Of a stretch of DNA of 64,000 nucleotides, positions 43,856 through 52,643 are shown one piece after another. This DNA is from Silvania hatchlandensis (lineage in GTDB: Bacteria; Pseudomonadota; Gammaproteobacteria; Enterobacterales; Enterobacteriaceae). Below the pieces are notes generated by a model that was given only the letters and a program-made list of their open reading frames with translations, was not told where the DNA came from and searched no databases. Made by a program: the position numbers and the translations under genes. The stretch spans positions 1 to 64,000 of the forward strand of contig NZ_JAMGZK010000037.1 of the NCBI RefSeq assembly GCF_025564065.1, read 5' to 3'. Every line of letters starts with the position of its first letter. The first letter of the stretch is position 1.

Positions 43856-43983
43856 ATCTGTGGCAAACAGATTAGCGCCGCTGTTAGGTGATTGATGCAC
43901 AAAGCAGCATTTATCACCTAATTAACTGATATTGCTGGAGTGTAATCATTTAATTGGCCTGCTAATCGACAAATAACTTTCAT

Positions 43984-44010
43984 TCAACAATGTGCTACCC
44001 CTGCCGATAA
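43984..44010 (+). promoter_or_regulatory. sigma-28 (FliA) promoter of the chemoreceptor gene
   Basis: -10 GCCGATAA (44003-44010) is a perfect FliA consensus; TCAACAAT (43984-43991) lies exactly 11 bp upstream as a weaker match to TAAAGTTT. The spacing is the canonical 11 bp. It places the chemoreceptor in the late flagellar regulon. Confidence 0.85.
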
Positions 44011-44041
44011 TGCCTCAGACCGTTTTGATTCTGAGGTAATT

Positions 44042-45592
44042 ATGTCGTTAAAAAAGTCGTCCCTTGCCGTCCTGTTTGCGTTGTTATTTTTCTTTGTTGC
44101 CAGTGCTGCGACCAACGTCTGGCTGGTGATTAAGAGCAATGAATCCCTGGATAATGTGAATAAAGAGATCCAGGTTGTGCTGTCAATCATCGACCCTATT
44201 AACCACAGCCGGACCCTGCGCGTGCGGGTAATGGAATATATGAAGCAGGCGGAAGGCGGCGAGACGGCCGACCTCACGCAGAAGCTGGCAGACGTTAAGC
44301 TGGCGCTGTCCAAAGCGGATGATGCGTTTGCGGCCTTTAACGCCGCGCCGCGCCTGGCGGACGAAGCACCGCTGGTCAAAAACTATGGTGACGCCTGGCT
44401 GAATTACCGCGACCAGGGGCTGGTACCGCTGATTGACGCGGCAGCGGCCCACGACGCCGCGAAATTCGATGCGCTTATCCCACAGATCTCCCGCCTCGAC
44501 CGTCAGTACGAAATCGTGCTCGACCAGGTGCTTTCCATTCATCAGAAATATGCCAAAAGCCTGAATGAAGATGCCCGCGACCACTTTACCTCGGGCCTGG
44601 CAATCATTGCCGCCTTTGCGGCGCTGTTTGTGGTGGTGATCGTTGCGGTCAATTGGCTGATGACGCGCTTTGTCTTTACGCCGATTCAACTCGCACGCGA
44701 ACACTGCAGCCAGATTGCTGCCGGTAAGCTGACCGAAACGGTGCCGCTGAAAGACGGTTCCCGCAATGAAATTGACCAGCTGATGGGGTCGATGGAGCAG
44801 ATGCGTCTGGCTCTGCTGGAGACCATCTCTCAGGTGCGTGAAGCCTGCCGTACCGTGAACCACGCTTCGCAGGAGATTGCCTCCGGCAATATCGACCTGG
44901 CCTCGCGTACTGAACAGCAGGCGTCTGCCCTGACGGAAACCGCCGCCAGTATGGAACAGCTGAGCGCTACCGTCGCCAATAACACCGAGAACGTGCATCA
45001 GGCCGGGAAACTGGTGCAGGATGCGGTGAACAACGCGCGCACCGGCGAGTCGGTGACCCGCGAAGTGATTGATACCATGAACACCATTGCGGCTAATTCC
45101 CAGCGTATTGAAGACATCACCAGCGTGATTAACAGCATCGCCTTCCAGACCAATATTCTGGCGCTGAACGCCGCCGTTGAGGCCGCGCGTGCCGGTAATC
45201 AGGGGCGGGGTTTTGCGGTGGTCGCCACCGAAGTGCGGACCCTGGCGCAGAAAAGCGCCGTCGCGGCGAAGGATATTGAAAACCTGATTGCCCAGTCGGT
45301 CTCGAGCGTGAAAAACGGTTCACAACTGGTCAATCGCTCTGGCGAGGTGATCAATGCGATCATCACCTCGGTGAATAAAGTGAATGCGTTGATGGAGCAG
45401 ATCGCCGTGGCGTCGGAAGAGCAGAGCCGCGGGATTGGTCAGGTTGGGCAGGCGGTAACGGAGATGGACGGCGTGACCCAACAAAACGCCGCGCTGGTGC
45501 AGGAGTCTGCGGCCGCGGCCGCCTCGCTGGAAGAACAGGCGAGGCATTTGACGCAAAGTATCTCCAGCTTCAGATTGCCGGAACCGGCGTAA
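44042..45592 (+). CDS. Methyl-accepting chemotaxis protein
   Basis: 516-residue transmembrane chemoreceptor: TM1 (about 7-27), a helical-bundle periplasmic sensor (about 28-188), TM2 (about 189-210), HAMP, and a signalling hairpin with the invariant tip region [39 protein letters not shown]. Methylation-helix glutamates and glutamines flank it ([18 protein letters not shown]). It ends SFRLPEPA and so lacks the NWETF pentapeptide that recruits CheR/CheB, like Trg- or Tap-type minor receptors. Ligand unknown. Driven by a FliA promoter. Confidence 0.93.
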   Translation: MSLKKSSLAVLFALLFFFVASAATNVWLVIKSNESLDNVNKEIQVVLSIIDPINHSRTLRVRVMEYMKQAEGGETADLTQKLADVKLALSKADDAFAAFNAAPRLADEAPLVKNYGDAWLNYRDQGLVPLIDAAAAHDAAKFDALIPQISRLDRQYEIVLDQVLSIHQKYAKSLNEDARDHFTSGLAIIAAFAALFVVVIVAVNWLMTRFVFTPIQLAREHCSQIAAGKLTETVPLKDGSRNEIDQLMGSMEQMRLALLETISQVREACRTVNHASQEIASGNIDLASRTEQQASALTETAASMEQLSATVANNTENVHQAGKLVQDAVNNARTGESVTREVIDTMNTIAANSQRIEDITSVINSIAFQTNILALNAAVEAARAGNQGRGFAVVATEVRTLAQKSAVAAKDIENLIAQSVSSVKNGSQLVNRSGEVINAIITSVNKVNALMEQIAVASEEQSRGIGQVGQAVTEMDGVTQQNAALVQESAAAAASLEEQARHLTQSISSFRLPEPA

Positions 45593-45866
45593 CGATTTAC
45601 ACGGACAGTTCCCTCTCCCTTGAGGTTTAGGGGGAGGGGGAACCTGCTGCTCAGGTGGCGGTTCCGTCCACTTTACCGAATTCTTGCCAGAGTAAACGAC
45701 TTCGCGGTAACTCCCCCCTCTGTGACGCTGTCACATCACGTTGACTATCCTGGTCTATGCTTGTTATTCGCGCGCGGTTTACCGCCGACGCACTTTCTCT
45801 TTTTCCCTCAGCGTAGCGCTATACGTTAAGCAACCCGAGGCAGTACGGGTAAGACGAGGTGATGGA
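45593..45866. other. Intergenic region upstream of treZ with GGGAGAGG-type repeat
   Basis: Contains CTCTCCCTTGAG (45613-45624), the exact reverse complement of a 12-mer at 306-317, followed by AGGGGGAGGGGG, so CCCTCTCCCT can fold on it as a hairpin that may end the chemoreceptor message. The treZ promoter should lie in the remaining part; I did not find a convincing -35/-10 pair. Confidence 0.45.
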
Positions 45867-47642
45867 ATGACGGCAAAAACGATGAAGTATTGGGGATGTG
45901 AATACTCAGACAGCGGCGAAACGTGCTTTCGCCTGTGGGCAAGCGGGCAGCAGCAGGTTTCGCTGCAATTAAAGGGGAACGCGTTGCCTATGAACCCGAC
46001 CGACAGCGGTGGGTTTTCGCTGACCGTCGCGAACGTGGCCCCCGGTTCACCTTATCGCTTTATCCTCTCTGACGGCACAGCGGTGCCGGACCCGGCATCC
46101 CGCGCTCAGCAGGGGGATGTGAACGGGCCTTCACTCGTGACCGACCCGAAGGGATACGCCTGGCAGCATACCGGCTGGCAGGGGCGCGCCTGGGAAGAGA
46201 GCGTGATTTACGAACTGCATATCGGCACCTTTACCCCGGAAGGCACCTTTCGTGCCGCCACGGATAAGCTGCGGTATCTGGCTGAGCTCGGGATCACCGT
46301 TATTGAGCTGATGCCCGTCTCGCAGGCAGGCGGTAAGCGCGGCTGGGGCTATGACGGCGTGCTGCTGTATGCCCCGCACAGTGCTTACGGCACGCCGGAT
46401 GAGCTGAAAGCCTTTGTCGATACGGCCCACGGACTGGGGCTGTCGGTGGTTCTCGATATTGTGCTCAATCATTTTGGGCCGGAGGGTAACTATCTCCCAC
46501 GGCTGGCCCCGGACTTCTTCCATCCGGAGCGGATGACCCCGTGGGGCAACGGCATCGCTTACGATCTCGATCCGGTGCGGGAGTACATTACCGATGCGCC
46601 GCTGTTCTGGCTCACGGAGTATCACCTCGACGGTCTGCGTTTTGATGCCATCGACCAGATCAAAGACAGTGCCGACACCCACGTGCTGATTGAAATCGCC
46701 GAGCGTATCCGCCGTGAAATCACCGACAGACCGGTGCATCTCACCACCGAAGACAGTCGTAACGTGGTGTTTCTGCATCCACGCGAGGAGGATGGCTCCG
46801 CGCCGCTGTTCACCGCCGAATGGAACGACGATCTGCATAACGCCGTGCATGTCATGGTCACCGGCGAGACCCACGCCTGGCATCAGGATTTTGCTGAGCA
46901 CCCCGAGAAATGGGTGGCGAGGGCGCTGACAGAAGGATTTGCCTACCAGGGCGAGCGTTCCCCGCAGACGTGCGAACGTCGCGGAGTCGACAGTCGCGAC
47001 CAGCCCCCGGTGGCATTTGTCGATTTTATCCAGAATCACGATCAGGTGGGCAACCGCGCCCAGGGTGACCGGCTGATTACTCTCGTTGGAGAGGCGCGCA
47101 CCCGGGTGCTGTTGGCCGCGCTGCTGCTTTCGCCGCATATTCCGCTGCTGTTTATGGGCGAAGAGTATGGTGAAACCCAGCCGTTCCTCTTTTTTACCGA
47201 TTTCCACGGAGAGCTGGCGCGCGCGGTGCGTGAAGGACGAGCCCGTGAGTTTGCCGATCATGACGAAACGGTGCCCGATCCCAACGCACCTGAAACCTTC
47301 CAGCGCTCGAAGCTCGACTGGGACAAACTCAACCAACCCGCCGGTCAACACTGGCTGCACTTCACTCAGCAACTGCTTCGTCTGCGTCAGCAGGCGATTG
47401 TCCCGCTGCTGGCAACCGCGCGTGGCGGCACCGGCAAGGTGCTGAAAACGGCGCCCGGCTGCGTGGTAGTGAGCTGGACTTTCCCACAGGGCACGCTGTC
47501 CCTGGCGCTGAATACCAGCGATCGGCGCGAAACCTTGCCCTTTCTTGCGGGGGAAACCCTGTTTGCCTGGCCTGAGGCCCGCACTGAACTGCTTCCTGAC
47601 ACCCTTATTGTGCGATTTGCACAGGGAGAGACCACCCGATGA
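45867..47642 (+). CDS. treZ: Malto-oligosyltrehalose trehalohydrolase
   Basis: 591-residue GH13 enzyme that releases free trehalose from maltooligosyl trehalose. An N-terminal E-set domain (WGCEYSDSGETCFRLWASGQQQVSLQL) precedes the barrel; conserved blocks are YELHIGTFTPEGTFRAATDKLRYLAELGITVIELMP, DGLRFDAIDQI (nucleophile Asp), TTEDSRN (acid) and FIQNHDQVGNRA. The ATG at 45867 follows GAGGTGATGGA. Its TGA overlaps the treY ATG (ATGA). Together with TreY and the GlgX-like enzyme it converts glycogen or maltodextrin to trehalose, an osmo- and desiccation protectant. Confidence 0.94.
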   Translation: MTAKTMKYWGCEYSDSGETCFRLWASGQQQVSLQLKGNALPMNPTDSGGFSLTVANVAPGSPYRFILSDGTAVPDPASRAQQGDVNGPSLVTDPKGYAWQHTGWQGRAWEESVIYELHIGTFTPEGTFRAATDKLRYLAELGITVIELMPVSQAGGKRGWGYDGVLLYAPHSAYGTPDELKAFVDTAHGLGLSVVLDIVLNHFGPEGNYLPRLAPDFFHPERMTPWGNGIAYDLDPVREYITDAPLFWLTEYHLDGLRFDAIDQIKDSADTHVLIEIAERIRREITDRPVHLTTEDSRNVVFLHPREEDGSAPLFTAEWNDDLHNAVHVMVTGETHAWHQDFAEHPEKWVARALTEGFAYQGERSPQTCERRGVDSRDQPPVAFVDFIQNHDQVGNRAQGDRLITLVGEARTRVLLAALLLSPHIPLLFMGEEYGETQPFLFFTDFHGELARAVREGRAREFADHDETVPDPNAPETFQRSKLDWDKLNQPAGQHWLHFTQQLLRLRQQAIVPLLATARGGTGKVLKTAPGCVVVSWTFPQGTLSLALNTSDRRETLPFLAGETLFAWPEARTELLPDTLIVRFAQGETTR

Positions 47643-50128
47643 TCCCTACCGCAACATGGCGTATTCAGTTTCGTAATGGTATGACGTTCGATCGTGCCGC
47701 CAGTCTGGTGCCTTATCTGCAGCAGCTCGGGATAAGCCACCTGTATGCCTCACCCATTTTTACCGCCGCCAGCGGCTCTACACACGGCTATGACGTGACC
47801 GACGTGAATGAGATCGACCCGGCCATTGGTGGACGGGCCGGGTTTGAGCGGATGGTCAGCGCCCTTAAAAGCGCCGGACTGGGGTTGATCCTCGATATTG
47901 TGCCAAACCACATGTCCACTTCGCTGGAGAACGCCTGGTGGCGGGATGTGATTGAGCACGGCGAGAAAAGCCGCTTTGCGCGTCATTTTGATATCGACTG
48001 GTCGCGACGGCTGACCTTACCGTTCCTCGGCGATGACGTAGAGGTGGCGCTGGAGAAGGGCGAACTTAGCGTGCAGCGCGATCCCAATACCGGCAAACCC
48101 GCGCTGGCGTATTTCGACAATTATTACCCGTTGACCCCCGACAGCTGGGTAGGACGAGAGGATGACGTGCTCAGGCTGCACGACCCGGCTGACCTTGCGC
48201 AACTGCATGACCAGCAGCCGTATCGCCTGACCAGCTGGCGCGATGCCCCGCGCGATCTCTCCTGGCGGCGCTTCTTTGAGATAACGGGTCTTGTCGGTGT
48301 GCGCGTTGAAGATGAGGCGGTGTTTGACGACAGCCATGCGCTGATTCTGGCCCTGGTGCGCTCGGGGGCGGTGGACGGCCTGCGCATCGATCATGTGGAC
48401 GGCCTGGCCGATCCGCGCGGCTATCTGCAGCGTCTGCGCCAGCAGGCGGGAAAGGATTGTTACATCACGGTAGAGAAGATCCTCGGTAAAGGGGAGCATC
48501 TCCCGACCGACTGGCCGATATCCGGCACCACCGGGTATGAGTTTATTGCCTCGCTCTCTGAAGTGCTGGTGGATGACGAGCGTATCGGCGCCCTGCGTCA
48601 GGCCTATGATGAGGTGATGGGCCAACCGGTGGATATGCGCGCCGAGCTGCGCGCGGCCCGGCTGCTGATGGTGGAGCGTAACTTTGAAGGGGAATTTAAC
48701 ACCCTGCTGCAGCTGGCATTGACGGTTGGACAGGGCGAAATCGAAGAAGACGTGCTGCGGATGGCGCTGCGGGAGCTGCTGGTGGCCTTCCCGGTGTATC
48801 GCACCTACGGCACGGCGCAGGGGCTGTCGGAGGCCGATCGGCAACTGCTGCACAGCGTGGTGGCGAAGGTCAGCGCGGACCCGGCAGCGCTGGTGCTGCT
48901 GACCCGGATCCTGACGGGTGAGGTGGTTGATACCGACAACGCAACGGCGTTCCGTACCCGCTTCCAGCAACTGACCGGGCCGCTGATGGCCAAGTCGGTC
49001 GAAGATACGCTCTTTTTCCGTCAGCACATGGGCCTGGCCCTGAACGAAGTGGGTGCTGAGCCGGTGCCGCGCGGCTTCTCCCTGACCCGTTTCCATAGCG
49101 AAATGGCGACCCGCCGCGACCGTCAGCCGGATGCGCTCTCCGGCACCTCGACCCACGATACCAAACGCGGGGAAGACGCCCGCGCCCGGCTGTACACCCT
49201 GACCGAAGCCCCGCATATCTGGGCCGAGTGCGTGGCCCGCTGGCAGCAGATGAACCAGACCCACGTCCGCTTTCTGAATGACGGAACCGCACCGCGTGCG
49301 GCCGATACCTGGATGCTGTATCAGGCCCTGGCGGGGGTCTGGCCACCGCACCTCGATCCGCAGGATCCGGTGGGGCTGAAAGCCCTTGAGGAACGGTTCC
49401 TGGAATTTGTCGAGAAAGCCCTGCGCGAAGCCAAACTGCGCACCGACTGGGTCGACAGCAACGAAGCCTATGAAACGGTGGTCCTGGCCTACGCCGCCCA
49501 TCTGCTGTCGCCCGATAATCAGCTGTTCTTACAGGATTTTTGCACCGCACTGCGGCCATTTATTCTCAGCGGGCTGGTCAACAGCCTGAGTCAGACGGTG
49601 ATCAAACTCACCGCCCCCGGCGTGCCGGATATTTATCAGGGCAGTGAGGGGCTCAACTTTAGCCTGGTTGACCCGGACAACCGCCGGGAGCCGGATTACG
49701 ACCGACTCGCGCAGCAGCTCAGCGTGAAACCCGCAGGTATTGCCAGCTGGCTGGACGGGCAACTCAAGCAGTCGGTGATTGCCACTCTGCTGCAGCTGCG
49801 TCAGCAGAAACCGGCTCTGTTCCGCCTGGGGAGCTATACGGCGCTGATCACCACCGGCGAGCAGGCGGATAAAGCTATCGCCTATGCCCGGATTGATGAC
49901 GGTGATGCGTTGATCGTAGTGGCGCCACGTCTGGCCTTTGATGCGGCCCACGACGCGTTCCCGGTCAGCGGGGCGGCCCTGTGGGCACAAACCGACGTGA
50001 TCCTGCCTGCGGGCCTGGCGAACCGTCGCTACCGGGACTGCTTCAGCGGTGAGATCTTGTTATTAAATGAAAGCCTGCAACTCGCGACGACGCGGGACTG
50101 CTGGCGGGTTTTACTTGCCTGCGACTGA
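47639..50128 (+). CDS. treY: Malto-oligosyltrehalose synthase
   Basis: 829-residue GH13 glucosylmutase converting the terminal alpha-1,4 linkage of a maltooligosaccharide into the alpha-1,1 linkage of trehalose. Blocks: LYASPIFTAASGSTHGYDVTDVNEIDPAIGG, DIVPNHMS, GLRIDHVDGLADPRGYL, TVEKILGKGEHLP, GTSTHDTKRGEDARARL and APGVPDIYQGSE. Length and motif order are those of TreY. Start overlaps treZ by 4 nt; 39 bp separate it from the next gene, so the three genes form one operon. Confidence 0.95.
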   Translation: MIPTATWRIQFRNGMTFDRAASLVPYLQQLGISHLYASPIFTAASGSTHGYDVTDVNEIDPAIGGRAGFERMVSALKSAGLGLILDIVPNHMSTSLENAWWRDVIEHGEKSRFARHFDIDWSRRLTLPFLGDDVEVALEKGELSVQRDPNTGKPALAYFDNYYPLTPDSWVGREDDVLRLHDPADLAQLHDQQPYRLTSWRDAPRDLSWRRFFEITGLVGVRVEDEAVFDDSHALILALVRSGAVDGLRIDHVDGLADPRGYLQRLRQQAGKDCYITVEKILGKGEHLPTDWPISGTTGYEFIASLSEVLVDDERIGALRQAYDEVMGQPVDMRAELRAARLLMVERNFEGEFNTLLQLALTVGQGEIEEDVLRMALRELLVAFPVYRTYGTAQGLSEADRQLLHSVVAKVSADPAALVLLTRILTGEVVDTDNATAFRTRFQQLTGPLMAKSVEDTLFFRQHMGLALNEVGAEPVPRGFSLTRFHSEMATRRDRQPDALSGTSTHDTKRGEDARARLYTLTEAPHIWAECVARWQQMNQTHVRFLNDGTAPRAADTWMLYQALAGVWPPHLDPQDPVGLKALEERFLEFVEKALREAKLRTDWVDSNEAYETVVLAYAAHLLSPDNQLFLQDFCTALRPFILSGLVNSLSQTVIKLTAPGVPDIYQGSEGLNFSLVDPDNRREPDYDRLAQQLSVKPAGIASWLDGQLKQSVIATLLQLRQQKPALFRLGSYTALITTGEQADKAIAYARIDDGDALIVVAPRLAFDAAHDAFPVSGAALWAQTDVILPAGLANRRYRDCFSGEILLLNESLQLATTRDCWRVLLACD

Positions 50129-50167
50129 TTTTGGCAAGACCACTTTTTTGCGTTCGAGGGAGAGACT

Positions 50168-52243
50168 ATGGCAAATGATAAACGCTATGAGATCCGGGCA
50201 GGCTACAGCCATCAGCTCGGGGCTAACTACGACGGTAAAGGGGTTAACTTTGCGCTGTTTTCGGCTCACGCCGAGCGCGTGGAGTTATGTTTGTATGATC
50301 CGAGCGGCAACACCGAGATTGCCCGTCTGGAGCTGCCGGAATATACCCACGAGGTCTGGCACGGCTATGTACCGGATCTGAAACCCGGCGCTCTGTATGG
50401 CTATCGGGTCTACGGGCCTTACGATCCTGAAAATGGTCATCGCTTTAATCATCACAAGCTGTTGATTGACCCCTATGCCCGGGATCTGGTGGGCGATCTG
50501 CGCTGGAACGATGCCCATTTTGCCTGGCAGTTGGGGCATGAAGACAAAGACCTCAGCTTTGATACCCGCGACAGTGCGCCGTTCACACCTAAGTGTCGGG
50601 TGATTGATCCCACCGTGTTCGACGGGCAGGACCCGCATCGCCCCGCAGTGCCATGGTCCAGTACCATCCTGTATGAAACTCACGTGAAGGGCTTTACCCA
50701 GCTTAACCCGGCCATTCCCGCTGAACTTCGTGGCACCTATGAAGGGTTGGGACATAAAGCGGCGGTGGATTACATCAAAAGCCTCGGCATTACCTCGGTG
50801 GAGCTACTCCCGGTGCATGCCTTCCCTGACGATCAGCATCTGCTGGATAAGGGGCTGAAAAATTACTGGGGTTACAACACGCTCAGCTTCTTTTCGTTGG
50901 CCTCGCGCTACTGCGGACCGCAGGGGATTCAGGGTTTTCGGGAGATGGTGCGGGCCTTTCACGATGCCGGTATCGAAGTGATCCTCGACGTGGTCTATAA
51001 CCACACCGCCGAGGGCAACGAGCTGGGACCGACCCTGTCGTTCAAAGGGATCGATAACTTTTCCTATTACCGCACCATCGTCGATCAGCACCGTTATTAT
51101 GTGAACGATACCGGAACCGGTAATACGGTAAATACCTCCCATCCCCGGGTGCTGCAGATGGTGATGGATTCGCTGCGCTACTGGGCGCAATCAATGCACA
51201 TTGATGGCTTCCGTTTTGACCTGGGGACCATTCTGGGACGGGAGCCGGAAGGATTCACTCAGCGCAGCGGGTTCTTTGACGCCATGATGCAGGATCCGGT
51301 TCTCTCCAAACTGAAACTGATTGGCGAACCGTGGGATATCGGCCCAGGAGGCTATCAGGTGGGCGGCTTCCCGCCGGGGTGGGGCGAGTGGAACGACAAG
51401 TATCGTGATACCGTGCGTGAATACTGGCGGGGCGATAACGTCTCATCTGACTTTGCCGCCCGGCTGCTGGGTTCCGGCGATCTGTACGACCTGCGTGGTC
51501 GACGGCCCTGGTCCAGTATCAACTTTATTACTGCCCACGACGGTTTTACCCTCAACGACCTGGTTTCGTATAACGAGAAGCACAACGACGCTAACCTCGA
51601 CAATAACACCGACGGGCACAACGATAACCGGTCATCGAATTACGGCGTGGAAGGCCCGACTGACGACGAGCAGATTAACGCGATAAGAGAGCAGCAGAAG
51701 CGCAATCTACTCACCACGCTGTTCTTTTCCCACGGTACGCCGATGCTGCTGGCGGGCGATGAGTTTGGTCGCAGCCAGCAGGGGAACAATAACGTCTACT
51801 GTCAGGATAGCGAAATCAGTTGGGTTCACTGGGAAAACCTGCCCGAGAGCGCCGACGCGCTGCGCAAATTTACCCGTCAGCTGATTCATCTGCGTGCCAC
51901 CCAGCCGTTACTGCGCCGCGAGAGCTGGCGAGACGGGATGGAAATTCACTGGTTTAATGCCGGAGGGGGAGCACAGCAGCCGGAAGACTGGGAGGCGGGG
52001 GCGACGCTGGGACTGTATATCAGTCGCCCGGACCTGAAAATCCAGGAAGGACTCTGGCACGACGTACTGCTGCTGATTAACCCCGCCGACAGTCCGGTAC
52101 CCTTTAGTCTGCCGCAGCACGGCGAGGGAGGATGGACGCTGGCGCTGAGCACCGCTGTGGACGATGATCACCCCCACAAGGTCCCGCAGGAGGCGGTGTT
52201 TGACTTAGCGGGCCGCAGTATCGCGCTGTTCAGGCGGCCTTAA
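50168..52243 (+). CDS. glgX: Glycogen debranching enzyme (GlgX/TreX type)
   Basis: 691-residue GH13 isoamylase-type enzyme that hydrolyses alpha-1,6 branches of glycogen limit dextrins. An N-terminal CBM48 domain (AGYSHQLGANYDGKGVNFALFSAHAERVELCLYD) precedes the barrel; catalytic blocks are DVVYNHTAEGNELGPTLSF, GFRFDLGTILGRE, IGEPWDIGPGGYQVG and FITAHDGFTLNDLVSYNEKHN. In this operon it plays the TreX role, supplying linear maltodextrin to TreY and TreZ. No other glycogen (glg) genes are in the window, so it is likely a second paralogue besides a glg-operon copy elsewhere; inference. GGGAGAG precedes the ATG. Confidence 0.93.
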   Translation: MANDKRYEIRAGYSHQLGANYDGKGVNFALFSAHAERVELCLYDPSGNTEIARLELPEYTHEVWHGYVPDLKPGALYGYRVYGPYDPENGHRFNHHKLLIDPYARDLVGDLRWNDAHFAWQLGHEDKDLSFDTRDSAPFTPKCRVIDPTVFDGQDPHRPAVPWSSTILYETHVKGFTQLNPAIPAELRGTYEGLGHKAAVDYIKSLGITSVELLPVHAFPDDQHLLDKGLKNYWGYNTLSFFSLASRYCGPQGIQGFREMVRAFHDAGIEVILDVVYNHTAEGNELGPTLSFKGIDNFSYYRTIVDQHRYYVNDTGTGNTVNTSHPRVLQMVMDSLRYWAQSMHIDGFRFDLGTILGREPEGFTQRSGFFDAMMQDPVLSKLKLIGEPWDIGPGGYQVGGFPPGWGEWNDKYRDTVREYWRGDNVSSDFAARLLGSGDLYDLRGRRPWSSINFITAHDGFTLNDLVSYNEKHNDANLDNNTDGHNDNRSSNYGVEGPTDDEQINAIREQQKRNLLTTLFFSHGTPMLLAGDEFGRSQQGNNNVYCQDSEISWVHWENLPESADALRKFTRQLIHLRATQPLLRRESWRDGMEIHWFNAGGGAQQPEDWEAGATLGLYISRPDLKIQEGLWHDVLLLINPADSPVPFSLPQHGEGGWTLALSTAVDDDHPHKVPQEAVFDLAGRSIALFRRP

Positions 52244-52250
52244 CCTCAGG

Positions 52251-52535
52251 TTACTTGTCGGCCCGTGCTCTGGCCCAGGGGCTGGTGGCGTCTTCGTCAT
52301 CTGCGGCCGGAGCCGGGTCGTCGAGGGAGTCCAGATACAGGGCTTCAACCTCGGCGCGGGCCCACGGCGTGCGGCGCAGGAACTTGAGGCTGGATTTCAC
52401 GCTCGGGTCGCTGTTAAAGCAGTTGATTTTAATGATCTTACCCAGCTCGGCCCAACCGTAGCGCGCCACCAGGGCCGTGACCTGCATCTCGAGGGTAACG
52501 CCGTGGAGAGGATCTTTCGAAGGTTGAGTCGTCAT
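52251..52535 (-). CDS. VF530 family (DUF2132) small DNA-binding-like protein
   Basis: 94 residues. The core [61 protein letters not shown] is the VF530/DUF2132 domain, known structurally from Vibrio and thought to bind DNA; no pathway is established. The acidic tail [12 protein letters not shown] is specific to this copy. The ATG at 52535 (MTTQPSKD) is chosen with GGATG upstream; the in-frame ATG at 52541 is equally possible. Convergent with glgX (7 bp apart). Confidence 0.85.
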   Translation of the reverse strand: MTTQPSKDPLHGVTLEMQVTALVARYGWAELGKIIKINCFNSDPSVKSSLKFLRRTPWARAEVEALYLDSLDDPAPAADDEDATSPWARARADK

Positions 52536-52643
52536 AGGCATCCGATTGTTATCTGGCAAGGGGAGAAAGCGGGGAAGGTTACAAGAAATCCCGGGGGGCA
52601 GCAAGCGCCTGCATCGCTGAATACAGGCGCCTGAATGTGGAAT

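Noticed and set aside
46131..47372. Long reverse-strand open frame (over 400 codons) opposite treZ
   Set aside because: Antisense to a strongly conserved GH13 gene in GC-rich DNA; no recognisable domain and no ribosome binding site, so it is a shadow of treZ codon bias.
48017..49501. Reverse-strand open frame of nearly 500 codons opposite treY
   Set aside because: Same reasoning: fully inside treY, low-complexity basic composition, no homology seen.
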